Positions 1-8,382 of a stretch of 64,000 nucleotides of DNA are shown here, in pieces. Position 1 is the first letter of the stretch. Every line of letters starts with the position of its first letter. The DNA comes from Bacteroidota bacterium. Lineage in GTDB: Bacteria > Bacteroidota > Bacteroidia > Cytophagales > Cytophagaceae. Under the pieces are notes generated by a model, which saw only the letters and a list, made by a program, of their open reading frames with translations, did not search any database and was not told where the DNA came from. The translations under genes and the position numbers were made by a program. Location of the stretch: positions 62,001-126,000 of the forward strand of contig JAEWAY010000033.1 of the NCBI GenBank assembly GCA_023391415.1. The letters are read 5' to 3'.

Positions 1-797
1 GTCCAAACGGCGCCGGCAAAACAACTCTCCTTCGTATTCTTACCGGAATCCTGATTCCCGATTCGGGAGAGATCTTATTTTACGATGAATCTGCCAAAAG
101 GGTGCATTTTAACAAAATCGGTTACCTTCCGGAAGAGCGAGGTCTCTACAGAGACATGAAAATTGAAGAGCTTCTGCTCTTTTTAGGCTCTCTCAAAAAT
201 GTCTCCCGTTCCCGGCTTATAAAACACGTCGATTATTGGCTAAACCGGACGAACCTGGGCATATACAGGCATCTCAAAGTTGATCAGCTTTCAAAGGGGA
301 ACCAGCAAAAGATCCAGCTTATCGCCGCCATAATCCATAATCCTGAAATCGTAATTCTGGACGAACCCTTTTCCGGTTTCGACGTGCTCAACACACAACT
401 CGCCAAAGAATTGATTATTGAATTAAACCGGCAAGGAACTACATTTGTACTATCCGCGCACAACCTCCAGAGCATTGATTCGCTCTGTACGCACATAGCC
501 TTGATCAATCACGGGAAACTCATTCTTAACGGCTCTGTCAAGTCTATCAAAAACATGTTCCGGACAGAAAGATATAAGGTCAGCGGATACGGAACATTAA
601 AAGAGCGCCCGAAATTCTATGAAATCGTGACTTCTAAAAGCCATATGGAACATATCGAAGCCATTCTCGTATCAAAAAACTCGTCCACCTCCAATCAGAT
701 CCTCATCGAACTGGCGGAGTCCGTTATGATTACTTCCTTCTCGGAAGACAAACCCGATATGGAAGAAATTTTTATTAAATCCGTTACAGACAATTAA
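1..797 (+). CDS. ABC transporter ATP-binding protein (5' end outside window)
   Basis: This is the nucleotide-binding subunit of an ABC-2 type exporter; it hydrolyses ATP at the inner membrane to drive the permease encoded next. The frame is already open at base 3 and reads PNGAGKTTL, the Walker A motif, so the true start lies upstream of the window. The signature LSKGNQQ, the Walker B segment IVILDEP and the H-loop VLSAHN follow in normal order, and a C-terminal accessory domain of about 90 residues completes the protein. The stop overlaps the next start as TAATG, so the two genes are translationally coupled. The family resembles NatA/YhaQ-type ATPases; the substrate cannot be read from the sequence. 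Confidence 0.93.
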   Translation, partial: PNGAGKTTLLRILTGILIPDSGEILFYDESAKRVHFNKIGYLPEERGLYRDMKIEELLLFLGSLKNVSRSRLIKHVDYWLNRTNLGIYRHLKVDQLSKGNQQKIQLIAAIIHNPEIVILDEPFSGFDVLNTQLAKELIIELNRQGTTFVLSAHNLQSIDSLCTHIALINHGKLILNGSVKSIKNMFRTERYKVSGYGTLKERPKFYEIVTSKSHMEHIEAILVSKNSSTSNQILIELAESVMITSFSEDKPDMEEIFIKSVTDN

Positions 798-2086
798 TGA
801 GAGCAATCTGGCTGATTATCCACCGGGAGTATGTCCAACGGATCAGAAAAAGGTCTTTTCTGATTCTAACAATGCTGGGTCCCGCCTTTTTCGCCCTACT
901 GCTTATTGTACCGGCATGGATCTCCATAAAGAAAACGGAGAATCCCAATATTCTGCTCGCGTACGATCCTCATGGTGTTTTACCGGATAGTTTTTCACGG
1001 AAAGAATTTATCACCTTGCGAAAACTGCCAGCCAATATGTCGCGATCGGAAGTATTCAAACAATTTTCCCAATCCGACAATCAAAGTCTTCTTTATATTC
1101 ACAATACTGACAAAGCCAGTCTTTTCTTTCACAATGATATCAACCCGATTATAAAAATATGGACCGGCGACTTACTCAATCAATTGTATTTCAGAAAAAC
1201 TCTTCTAGAAAAACTAGGGGAAGAAAAGGCCGGCATGATTCCGACAGAAGCGGAATTAACCATTCAGGTTCTTGATCCCTCCGGCCGAGGCGCTACGGAT
1301 GAAGCGCTACATGGCCTATCCATGTTATCAGGCGTCATCATTTATTTGTTTATCATAACGTATACCATGCAGGTCATGAGAGGCGTCGTGCAGGAGAAAT
1401 CGAACAGAGTCATTGAAATACTTCTGACTTCCGTAAAGCCATTTCAGCTCATGTTGGGAAAAATCGCGGGAATCGCCCTGATCAGTCTGACACAGTTTTC
1501 CATATGGCTGCTGACGGGCTTGTTCTTATATTATATTTTTGATATCCGGTATGGAGAAAGCCTACGGCTTTTCAGCAATGATCATATCGGCGAAACTATA
1601 AATAATCACGCGATCGATATTCAACAGGCATTGGAATGGAATCAACTGATCAATACTTTTTCAGCTATTGATTTTTCCTATTTCCTGCTGGTATTCGGTT
1701 TTTATTTCGTGTTTGGTTATCTGTTTTACAGCGCCATATTCGCCGCTATTGGCGCTTCCGTCGATTCGGAAACCGATACACAGCCATTTATCTTTCCACT
1801 AACCTTGCCCATCCTGATTAGTTTTACACTTTATCAAACTATTGTAGAACAACCTGACTCGTCACTATCCGTTTTCTTCTCAATTTTTCCATTCACGTCT
1901 CCGGTAACAGTCATGTTTCTTTTACCCCGTCATCTCCCTCTGTGGCAACTCCTGGGGAGTATGCTCTCGCTGATCGCTTCATTTATATTAATAGTCTTCA
2001 TAGCGGCAAAAATATATCGAACAGGTATTTTGATGTATGGCAAAAAGATTACATTGAGAGAAATGCTTCGCTGGATAAAAAATTAG
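797..2086 (+). CDS. ABC-2 type transporter permease (NatB-like)
   Basis: This 429-residue membrane protein is the permease partner of the preceding ATPase. One transmembrane helix lies near residues 20-45, a periplasmic domain of about 130 residues follows, and a cluster of five or six helices fills residues 175-420, the layout of the NatB/YhaP branch of ABC-2 permeases. The cytoplasmic segment with VVQEKSNRVIEILL just after the second helix is typical of that branch. Its start overlaps the ATPase stop by one base. Its own stop overlaps the stop of the convergent DUF4230 gene by four bases, so no terminator can sit between them. Proposed exports in this family include sodium and peptides; the real substrate is unknown. 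Confidence 0.9.
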   Translation: MRAIWLIIHREYVQRIRKRSFLILTMLGPAFFALLLIVPAWISIKKTENPNILLAYDPHGVLPDSFSRKEFITLRKLPANMSRSEVFKQFSQSDNQSLLYIHNTDKASLFFHNDINPIIKIWTGDLLNQLYFRKTLLEKLGEEKAGMIPTEAELTIQVLDPSGRGATDEALHGLSMLSGVIIYLFIITYTMQVMRGVVQEKSNRVIEILLTSVKPFQLMLGKIAGIALISLTQFSIWLLTGLFLYYIFDIRYGESLRLFSNDHIGETINNHAIDIQQALEWNQLINTFSAIDFSYFLLVFGFYFVFGYLFYSAIFAAIGASVDSETDTQPFIFPLTLPILISFTLYQTIVEQPDSSLSVFFSIFPFTSPVTVMFLLPRHLPLWQLLGSMLSLIASFILIVFIAAKIYRTGILMYGKKITLREMLRWIKN

Positions 2087-2586
2087 TCTTTGAAGCGAAG
2101 CACAACTCTTTTAGAAGTAAGAGTTTCCAGAATCGGTCCTAATATTCCTCGCGCGTTCATTTTAGTTTGCTCGAGTAATCGCGCTTCCAGCGCTCCTTCT
2201 TCAATTTTTCTTTCAGCTACCTTATAAGCCTCATCAATCAGCGCCGCGTCTTGCTTATTGCTCAGATTGGAAATATCATAGACTCTGGATTGCTGATGAT
2301 CGACTTTGGTATAGCAAATTTCGGGTTCAGGCAATAAAACTTCTATCCGATCATCAAAAACCTGTATGTCGGCCGAATCAATCCGCGACAGATCCAGGCA
2401 GCCTACCACCTCTCCGCTTACGATCAATATGGCTTTAGGATCAAAAGGCCACCACTTTATACGTTCCGTATGCTCAACGATATCTTTCAGATAGTATCTG
2501 ACCAGTTCAAGGCGTCCCAAAGCTTCCATCTGCTCGACAATAAGATGATGCGATGAGGTCACAGGCATGGATCGATCTTCACTCAT
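2083..2586 (-). CDS. DUF4230 domain-containing protein, start uncertain
   Basis: The 167 residues from the first ATG match the DUF4230 pattern: an EALGRLELVRYY-like opening, a VSGEVVGCLDLSRI strand, then an LPEPEI segment and a helical tail. DUF4230 proteins are usually anchored by one N-terminal membrane helix and their role is unknown. From this ATG the anchor is missing, but codons directly upstream in the same frame (about 2587-2667) encode a hydrophobic run containing PWGLLLLIAFFQ. That run has no ATG, GTG or TTG before the in-frame stop at 2671-2673. The gene may therefore start on a rare ATT/ATC/ATA codon, or the sequence may carry an error. The gene ends inside the last bases of the convergent permease gene. 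Confidence 0.85.
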   Translation of the reverse strand: MSEDRSMPVTSSHHLIVEQMEALGRLELVRYYLKDIVEHTERIKWWPFDPKAILIVSGEVVGCLDLSRIDSADIQVFDDRIEVLLPEPEICYTKVDHQQSRVYDISNLSNKQDAALIDEAYKVAERKIEEGALEARLLEQTKMNARGILGPILETLTSKRVVLRFKD

Positions 2587-2773
2587 ACCAATACGTCCGC
2601 TAATCTGAAAAAAAGCGATTAGCAGAAGTAGCCCCCAGGGAAGCGCTATTAAAGTAAACTTTCCGATACCTTATACCTTTTAGTAAAATGGGAAAAAAGA
2701 TTTAAATACCCTTTTATCTAAAATGCTATTTTTTTAGGATTATTACAACTAACGCGGGACTCTCTCCATACTT

Positions 2774-3109
2774 TTATACCAATCCCGCGGGTATTGGCTT
2801 ATTGAGCTGGGAAAAGAACCGATCAAAAAATATTCGCGCTAGTTGAAGCTGTTCCCGATCGACATTGTAATAAACGCGGGGACCATTGACGGTACCGGTA
2901 ATAATCCCGACATCCTTCAAATCTCTAAGATGCTGCGAGACTGTCGACTGGCTCAATGGTAATTCTTCCACCAATTTGTTAACGATCATCGGGCCATTTT
3001 GCAAAAGTAACTTTACAATCGCGATTCTTGCCGGGTGAGCGAGCGCTTTGGAATACGAAGCCAGTTTCACTTCATCGCCCTTAAACTCCTGTTTCTTATT
3101 GATTGCCAT
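2774..3109 (-). CDS. ArsR/SmtB-family winged-helix regulator
   Basis: This is a 111-residue DNA-binding protein with a single winged helix-turn-helix domain. The ALAHPARIAIVKLLL helix, the LSQSTVSQHLRDLKDVGII recognition region and the wing VNGPRVYYNVD are all present at normal spacing. The cysteine pair used for metal sensing in the ArsR and SmtB types is absent, so it probably does not respond to metals in the classical way. It stands alone, with about 190 bp to the DUF4230 gene downstream and 213 bp to coaE upstream. The nearest candidate target is its own promoter. The family assignment is firm; the ligand and regulon are unknown. Confidence 0.9.
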   Translation of the reverse strand: MAINKKQEFKGDEVKLASYSKALAHPARIAIVKLLLQNGPMIVNKLVEELPLSQSTVSQHLRDLKDVGIITGTVNGPRVYYNVDREQLQLARIFFDRFFSQLNKPIPAGLV

Positions 3110-3322
3110 ATATAATATTCCGTTTGTATTTCATTATGACAAGCCATATCAAAAGTCACCGGTACAAGATCTTTCTCAAGCTACCCCACCTCAGTGAACT
3201 CTCTGATTTCCTTCAACCATCATAGTAATAAATATACAACTTGTACGGGATAATCGCATCACAATTATCTATAAATCACCAGTTTCATTAAAAAGTAAAA
3301 ATAAAGATATAAAAATTCATAC

Positions 3323-3922
3323 TTATCGCGCGAGCGATGCCCGAAACTGTTCATGCAAGTCCAGTACCTGATTGATCAGCAAATGCTTTTCATCGTTTAA
3401 AATGACATAATCCGCCATGGATCGCTTTTCCTTTTCCGGCATCTGACGTTTCATGATATCCCTGATTTGTTTCTCATCCCTAAAAGGATCTCTTTTTTTT
3501 AATCGCTGGATCTTCAACTCTTCAGGCATGCAAACAACAATGATTTTATCCAATAACCGGTACGAACCGGACTCAAACATCAAGGCGGCTTCCTTGACAA
3601 TATAAGGCTCGTCCGACATCGTTTCGGCCCAATGATCAAAATCCTTTCCTACGGCCGGGTGTACCAGTTTATTCAACTTTTCCAACTCTTCCGATTCTGA
3701 AAAAAGGGAAGACAAATATTTTTTGTTTACTTCTCCGGACAAAGTATAACTGGCTGGCCCAAATGTATCAATGATTGACTCTTTCAATTCTTTGTCCTTA
3801 TACATCAGCTCCTTCGCTCGGGAATCCGCGTCATATACCGGGATATCAAGTATGGAAAATATACGTGTAACCACACTTTTCCCCGAACCGATTCCTCCTG
3901 TAACTCCAATTTTTAGCGTCAT
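3323..3922 (-). CDS. coaE: dephospho-CoA kinase
   Basis: CoaE phosphorylates the 3'-hydroxyl of dephospho-CoA, the last step of coenzyme A synthesis, in the cytoplasm. The 199 residues begin with a P-loop at residues 9-16 (GGIGSGKS), followed by YDADSRAKELM, the FESG motif in the nucleoside-binding region and the RDPFRDEKQI lid segment, all expected in this family. Length is normal. The start lies 2 nt after the stop of the ybbR-like gene, so it is the last gene of the minus-strand run that begins with nusB. Another CoA-pathway gene, coaX, lies at 42338 in this window. Confidence 0.96.
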   Translation of the reverse strand: MTLKIGVTGGIGSGKSVVTRIFSILDIPVYDADSRAKELMYKDKELKESIIDTFGPASYTLSGEVNKKYLSSLFSESEELEKLNKLVHPAVGKDFDHWAETMSDEPYIVKEAALMFESGSYRLLDKIIVVCMPEELKIQRLKKRDPFRDEKQIRDIMKRQMPEKEKRSMADYVILNDEKHLLINQVLDLHEQFRASLAR

Positions 3923-3924
3923 TG

Positions 3925-4869
3925 CTATTCGATTTCAGACATTGGTATAGCCTCGGGTGTAAAAAAATATTCACGGATATAATCAGGCTGACGAAGCAAG
4001 CGGACAGGCAGCATGGAGTCGGATGGATTCATATCCTTTCTGCTTATGACCACCTCTAACTCTTCATTTTTCAGACGCTCAATATCTTCCGGACGGATCA
4101 ACACGGTCAGCCTGATTCTGTCTTCCATATCGGCAAGCTTATCTTTGTCCCGAAAACCCTTAAGGGTAGGAACAATTCCAATCGTTTCCTGAACGAAGGG
4201 AGCCACATCAAACGATAATCTCGCGTCTCTGGGCTGGAAAGTGGTCAATCTCGGCAACTCGAACTCCAGGTTTACAGAAGCGTCGTAGGAAGCTTCTATA
4301 TTGCGTTCGGGTACACGTACATAAAAAGAGTCTTTCAGGCTGTTAACCACACTGGCGGGCCCTGTTACACGAACGAACGGAGGTTGAATCAGAATCGGAC
4401 TTATAATTTCATTGCCAGGCAACAGCGAGATTTGAGCGCTATCTACCTTTAAAGGAAAGGAGCGCTCGATAATTTTCTCAAAGCGCAAAAAAATAGTATC
4501 CTTAAGAAGATAGTTGATTTTAATATCATCCAACTGACTTTTAACTATCGGCAGCAGATCTGAAGCCGCGATATATTTATCAGTCGGCAGATTGCTCACC
4601 TTGATCTGGATGGGCTTTCTATTAATTTTAAGCGTCTTTCTAAGCAGATTCCATCCAAAGCCGCTCGCGTTAAACTGTACTCTGACCGGGAGCGGCTCCA
4701 CGGGAACAATCGCTTCCTTGTCATAAATAAAATCAACAGGATAAGAGACATCCGCGGTATGATCTTCATTCATAGCGTTGAAAAACCAGAATGTTCCCGC
4801 GGCGACCAGACATAAGGCGATCGCCTGCCAGTCCGCGTTAATACCCAGGATGCCTCTTTTCACTTCCAT
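3925..4869 (-). CDS. YbbR-like domain protein
   Basis: This 314-residue protein has one N-terminal membrane helix at about residues 16-34 and then an extracytoplasmic part made of YbbR-like beta repeats, visible in the alternating pattern around residues 40-110 and 120-210. In Firmicutes, YbbR/CdaR proteins regulate the diadenylate cyclase CdaA; in Bacteroidota the YbbR protein commonly sits, as here, beside yajC and coaE, and no cyclase gene is visible nearby. The gene starts 12 nt after yajC and ends 2 nt before coaE, so co-transcription is likely. The regulatory role is carried over from the family and is not shown by this sequence. Confidence 0.85.
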   Translation of the reverse strand: MEVKRGILGINADWQAIALCLVAAGTFWFFNAMNEDHTADVSYPVDFIYDKEAIVPVEPLPVRVQFNASGFGWNLLRKTLKINRKPIQIKVSNLPTDKYIAASDLLPIVKSQLDDIKINYLLKDTIFLRFEKIIERSFPLKVDSAQISLLPGNEIISPILIQPPFVRVTGPASVVNSLKDSFYVRVPERNIEASYDASVNLEFELPRLTTFQPRDARLSFDVAPFVQETIGIVPTLKGFRDKDKLADMEDRIRLTVLIRPEDIERLKNEELEVVISRKDMNPSDSMLPVRLLRQPDYIREYFFTPEAIPMSEIE

Positions 4870-4881
4870 ATCAGGCCAAAT

Positions 4882-5202
4882 TTATTTGGAAGTCGTTGCG
4901 CCCGCTTTTTGAGAAGCCTCAGCGGAAATAGCCCATTTTTCAATTTTAACTATAAAACCCTTATCCAGTTCAACGAAGATTATTTCATCCGATTCAACAC
5001 TCGCTACAATACCGTGAATACCACCGATCGTAACGACTGTATCACCTTTTTTAATGGCTTCTCTAAACTTTTTAGCGTCTTTCTGTTTTTTTTGCTGGGG
5101 ACGTATCATGAAAAAATACATGACAATGAACATAAGTCCCATGAAAAACAGAAACGTATAGTCTCCTCCAGGCTGTGCCTGTAAAAATAATCCAAACAAC
5201 AT
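4882..5202 (-). CDS. yajC: preprotein translocase subunit YajC
   Basis: YajC is a small inner-membrane partner of SecDF-YidC in protein export. The 106 residues contain one transmembrane helix at about residues 14-32 followed by the hallmark IRPQQKKQK, then a cytoplasmic domain with GDTVVTIGGIHGIV, which is the conserved YajC core. The usual length is 90-120 residues. It lies between the DUF1573 lipoprotein (23 nt upstream) and the YbbR protein (12 nt downstream) on the minus strand. Confidence 0.96.
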   Translation of the reverse strand: MLFGLFLQAQPGGDYTFLFFMGLMFIVMYFFMIRPQQKKQKDAKKFREAIKKGDTVVTIGGIHGIVASVESDEIIFVELDKGFIVKIEKWAISAEASQKAGATTSK

Positions 5203-5225
5203 TTACTATAATTTAATTTAAATTA

Positions 5226-5717
5226 CTATTTCTTAAGCGGACCTTTATCGGACATATCAATATCCTTTACGTCCGCGGTAATCTCAAGAACTGTTTCCTT
5301 TGGCTCCGTGTTCGCGAGAATCGTTACAGTTTTATGAATTTTGCCAGAACCGGAACCATTGTACTTTACTTCAATTTCTCCGCTTTCACCAGGCATTACA
5401 GGTTCTTTGGTCCACTGAGGCACTGTACATCCGCAGGAAGTTTTAGCGTCTACGATCAAAAGAGGCGCGTCACCCACATTGGTAAACCTGAACATATGAC
5501 CAACCATTTCGCCTTTATTAATTTTGCCAAAATCATGAGAACCCTGCTCAAACTGAATTCTGGTCGTTTGCTGAGTTTCTTCCGCCGGTGGTTGAGTCGT
5601 GGCAGGCTGATCAGCTTCATTGATTACTTCTTGTCTTACCTGTTCACTCTTTTGTTCACAGGAGCTCATCAAAGCTCCTCCTAAACACAAAACGATGAAA
5701 ATATTACTGTACTTCAT
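5226..5717 (-). CDS. DUF1573 domain lipoprotein
   Basis: The 163-residue product has a lipoprotein signal peptide ending in the lipobox MSSC (cysteine 20), then a low-complexity linker rich in Q, T and P, and a DUF1573 beta-sandwich. The motif TSCGCTVPQW and the strand pattern around GEIEVKYNGSGSGK are typical of DUF1573, an immunoglobulin-like domain abundant in Bacteroidota and related to the ASH/PapD-like folds. It is expected to sit in the periplasm or on the outer membrane. Its biochemical role is unknown. Neighbours are idh (23 nt upstream) and yajC (23 nt downstream). Confidence 0.92.
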   Translation of the reverse strand: MKYSNIFIVLCLGGALMSSCEQKSEQVRQEVINEADQPATTQPPAEETQQTTRIQFEQGSHDFGKINKGEMVGHMFRFTNVGDAPLLIVDAKTSCGCTVPQWTKEPVMPGESGEIEVKYNGSGSGKIHKTVTILANTEPKETVLEITADVKDIDMSDKGPLKK

Positions 5718-5740
5718 TTTATTTATAACGTAATCTGTTT

Positions 5741-6745
5741 TTATTTAAGGTTCTTAATTACATTTTCAGTAAACTCTCGCGTACCGCGGGGGCCTCCCAA
5801 ATCGCCGGTACGCTGATCCTTATTCGCCAGGGTAAGGTCGACAGCCTTATCAATCCGTTCAGCGTATTCGAATTCTTTGAGATATTGCAGCATCATAGTG
5901 GCTGATTTCAGCAACGCTGTCGGATTCGCGATACCTTTGCCGGCGATATCCGGAGCTGTTCCGTGCACAGCTTCAAAAATAGCGACGTCCTCGCCAAAGT
6001 TGCTTCCGGCGACAAGTCCAAGGCCTCCGATCAATCCGGCGCATAAGTCGGAAAGGATATCGCCAAAAAGGTTGGTAGTAACGATTACATCAAATCGTTC
6101 CGGACGAGCGACAAGTTGCATACACATATTGTCAATGATGTAATCATCCATCTCAATATCGGTGTACTCGGCGGCTACTTTTTTTCCCGCGTTGAGAAAA
6201 GTAGAGCCGGCCGATTTGAGTATATTGGCTTTATGAACGAGCGTCACTTTTTTCCGACCATTGTTTCGAGCGTATTCAAAGGCGGACCGGACTATGCGTT
6301 CGCAACCCCGGTCAGTAATTCTGGCGATACTATCCGATATGCCCAGACGTTCATCCCAGGTCTCCAGCCCGGAATATAAACCTTCTGTATTTTCCCTGAC
6401 CGTAATAATGTCCACATTTGAAAAACGGGTTTCAATTCCAGGTATGGATTTACAGGGGCGAATATTTGAATATAGGTCGAAAAGTTGCCTCAATTGTATA
6501 TTTACACTTTTAAAACCTTTTCCGATAGGTGTAGTCAGAGGGCCTTTCAAAGCAACCTTATTTTTGCTTATAGAGTCCACAAGTGAATCGGGAACCAGCT
6601 TCCCTTTCACGTTAAGCGCCGTTTCCCCGGCTAGCTCTTCCTCCCATTCAATCGGAGCGCCAGCCGCTTTAAAAATAGCTCTTACCGATTCGACAATTTC
6701 CGGCCCGATTCCATCACCAGGAATAAGTGTTACAAGTGTGCTCAT
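5741..6745 (-). CDS. isocitrate dehydrogenase, NAD-type (isocitrate/isopropylmalate dehydrogenase family)
   Basis: This 334-residue cytoplasmic enzyme belongs to the beta-decarboxylating dehydrogenases. The segment PLTTPIGKGFKSVN near residue 70 and VRENTEGLYSG near residue 115 fit isocitrate as substrate better than isopropylmalate, which would show a different substrate loop. The metal and cofactor region NLFGDILSDLCAGL and the adenine loop HGTAPDIAGKGIANP are intact. It therefore probably catalyses isocitrate to 2-oxoglutarate in the TCA cycle with NAD. No leu genes lie nearby, which agrees with that choice. Its start overlaps the stop of the YtxH-like gene by 4 nt. Confidence 0.88.
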   Translation of the reverse strand: MSTLVTLIPGDGIGPEIVESVRAIFKAAGAPIEWEEELAGETALNVKGKLVPDSLVDSISKNKVALKGPLTTPIGKGFKSVNIQLRQLFDLYSNIRPCKSIPGIETRFSNVDIITVRENTEGLYSGLETWDERLGISDSIARITDRGCERIVRSAFEYARNNGRKKVTLVHKANILKSAGSTFLNAGKKVAAEYTDIEMDDYIIDNMCMQLVARPERFDVIVTTNLFGDILSDLCAGLIGGLGLVAGSNFGEDVAIFEAVHGTAPDIAGKGIANPTALLKSATMMLQYLKEFEYAERIDKAVDLTLANKDQRTGDLGGPRGTREFTENVIKNLK

Positions 6746-7053
6746 TCTCCGTTCATTTTTTTAGTTTTGATTTCATCCATTAAATTTTCAACGTCGACCA
6801 GCAAACGTTCCGCTTTATTCCTCGCTTCGCTGATAATCTTCTGCCCTTCCGCCTTCGCGGAAGTTGCCGGAAGATCCTTTTCTTCAATCAATTGGTCTAT
6901 AAGCTCCTTTAGTTTTACCCTGTACTTGTCAAGCTGAAAACTTAACTTGTCCCTGGTACTTGAACCTTTATCTGGGGCAAACAATATGCCAACAACCGTG
7001 CCGGCAAGCGCTCCGGCGATGAAAGCGAAAAACGCGTCAGACCTTTTATTCAT
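6742..7053 (-). CDS. YtxH-like small membrane protein
   Basis: The product has 103 residues with one glycine-rich transmembrane helix near residues 8-26 (AGALAGTVVGILFAPDKGS) followed by a charged helical tail that probably forms a coiled coil. The FAPDKGSSTRDKL junction is the YtxH (PF12732) signature. The family is linked to general stress in Bacillus, but its molecular function is unknown. The gene ends in an ATGA overlap with idh and starts 11 nt after nusB. Confidence 0.88.
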   Translation of the reverse strand: MNKRSDAFFAFIAGALAGTVVGILFAPDKGSSTRDKLSFQLDKYRVKLKELIDQLIEEKDLPATSAKAEGQKIISEARNKAERLLVDVENLMDEIKTKKMNGE

Positions 7054-7064
7054 ACCCGAATAAT

Positions 7065-8228
7065 TTATTTATTATCAATTAATCCACGTCCACTCTTTCG
7101 AATAATTCCTTTGGCCACTAGTTCCTGGGAAAGTGAATCGAGCATTCCATTCACAAACTGCTTACTTTTAGGAGTACTGTACAGCTTTGAAAGCTCGATA
7201 TATTCGTTGATTGACACTTTGACCGGAATAGCTGGACAGGTAATCATCTCCGCCATCGCCATTTTAAGTATAATACTGTCAGTCATAGCGATACGTTCCA
7301 TTTCCCAATTCTTGGCTTTCCCATCCATATAAGACTCCAACTCCCTATCTCTTTCAGTCGTTTCCTGGTATAAATCTTCAAAAAATTGCCTATCCTCTTC
7401 CCAATTACCAGAGATGTCAATCAAAAGCTTTACCGTATCAGCTTCGGCGGATTTAAGCGTCTTTACGACCAGACTCTTAACTATACTTTGATTTTCGGAC
7501 CAGTTAAAGTCCCGTTCTTCAAAAAATGCCTGAAGTGATTTGTTCTTAAATATACAATTTTTAGCCGTATAAACTAAAATTTTTCTATCCTCTTCGTAGC
7601 CTGGATTATCAACCAATAAATAGGCTCTAAACTCATCATCGTTTTTGAGCGTATTCCTGAAAACTCCCTTGACCAGCTTCCTATCCCATTGCAAATTGCG
7701 CTTGACCCGCTCCACCTTGAGCTCATCATCATTCTTTAATTTCAGGTATAGCCTGTTGTGAAAAAAATTGGTACACCGCGGGAAATCCGACTGCTTTAAA
7801 TACTTGTTGTTTTCTTCTTCCTCATAATCGGAGGAATAATCGTACAAGTCCACTAAAAACAGCAACGCTAGGATATAGTTTTCACAAATCCTGTCGATTT
7901 CATCCAACATCACCTTTTTATAGTGCCTCTTATCTTTCCTGACACGATTTTCATAGAGGCTTAGCGCTTCGTTGACCGCTTTTCTGATTTCATCGGGATA
8001 TTGATGAAGATTGGGTTTATCTTCCGTGAAAGATCGCTGAAACAGTTCCGTCGCCAGCTTTTTGTTTTCCCGAAGTTCTTGAAGCGGCCGAGGTTCCATC
8101 GAGTTGAGGTCCGGAGCGAAAAATTCCGAAATAAAATCAACAGATAAGTGAAAATCTGATTTTTCCGCCTGCTTTAGCCCATAAAGAGCCTGCATGACCT
8201 TTATTCTTAATAATCTCCTGTTCAGCAT
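7065..8228 (-). CDS. nusB: transcription antitermination factor NusB
   Basis: NusB binds boxA RNA with NusE (S10) and supports rRNA antitermination. I chose the ATG at 8228 because it gives MLNRRLLRIKVMQALYGLKQ, the conserved NusB opening; an upstream ATG at 8297 would add 23 residues that match nothing. The resulting 387 residues are much longer than the enterobacterial protein of about 140, as is usual in Bacteroidota: a long N-terminal helical region precedes the NusB core, seen at the C-terminus as MTDSIILKMAMAEM and VSINEYIELSKLYST. It is the first gene of the minus-strand run that ends with coaE. Confidence 0.93.
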   Translation of the reverse strand: MLNRRLLRIKVMQALYGLKQAEKSDFHLSVDFISEFFAPDLNSMEPRPLQELRENKKLATELFQRSFTEDKPNLHQYPDEIRKAVNEALSLYENRVRKDKRHYKKVMLDEIDRICENYILALLFLVDLYDYSSDYEEEENNKYLKQSDFPRCTNFFHNRLYLKLKNDDELKVERVKRNLQWDRKLVKGVFRNTLKNDDEFRAYLLVDNPGYEEDRKILVYTAKNCIFKNKSLQAFFEERDFNWSENQSIVKSLVVKTLKSAEADTVKLLIDISGNWEEDRQFFEDLYQETTERDRELESYMDGKAKNWEMERIAMTDSIILKMAMAEMITCPAIPVKVSINEYIELSKLYSTPKSKQFVNGMLDSLSQELVAKGIIRKSGRGLIDNK

Positions 8229-8329
8229 TATTTTTTGTAAAAGAACGATTTTGTACCGAAATCCGAAATGACTTTTTACCTTTACGGAAATATTCATTTA
8301 CGGTATTCCGTTTGCCAACAAAATTAGTC

Positions 8330-8367
8330 TTTTTTAAAACCTTTTCAATTGAAAAGGTTTTAAAAAA
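8330..8367. repeat. 38-bp perfect palindrome between nusB and the ABC exporter gene
   Basis: Two 19-base half sites with no spacer form a perfect palindrome centred between 8348 and 8349; each half reads as a T run, then AAAACC, then TTTTCAA. It ends 15 bp before the ATG of the ABC exporter at 8383. The A/T runs outside a G/C step resemble an intrinsic terminator in both directions, but the site lies between divergent genes, where a terminator is not needed. An operator, an attenuator in the leader of the exporter mRNA, or a relic of an element are all possible. Confidence 0.8.
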
Positions 8368-8382
8368 AGTTTATAGAATCAC

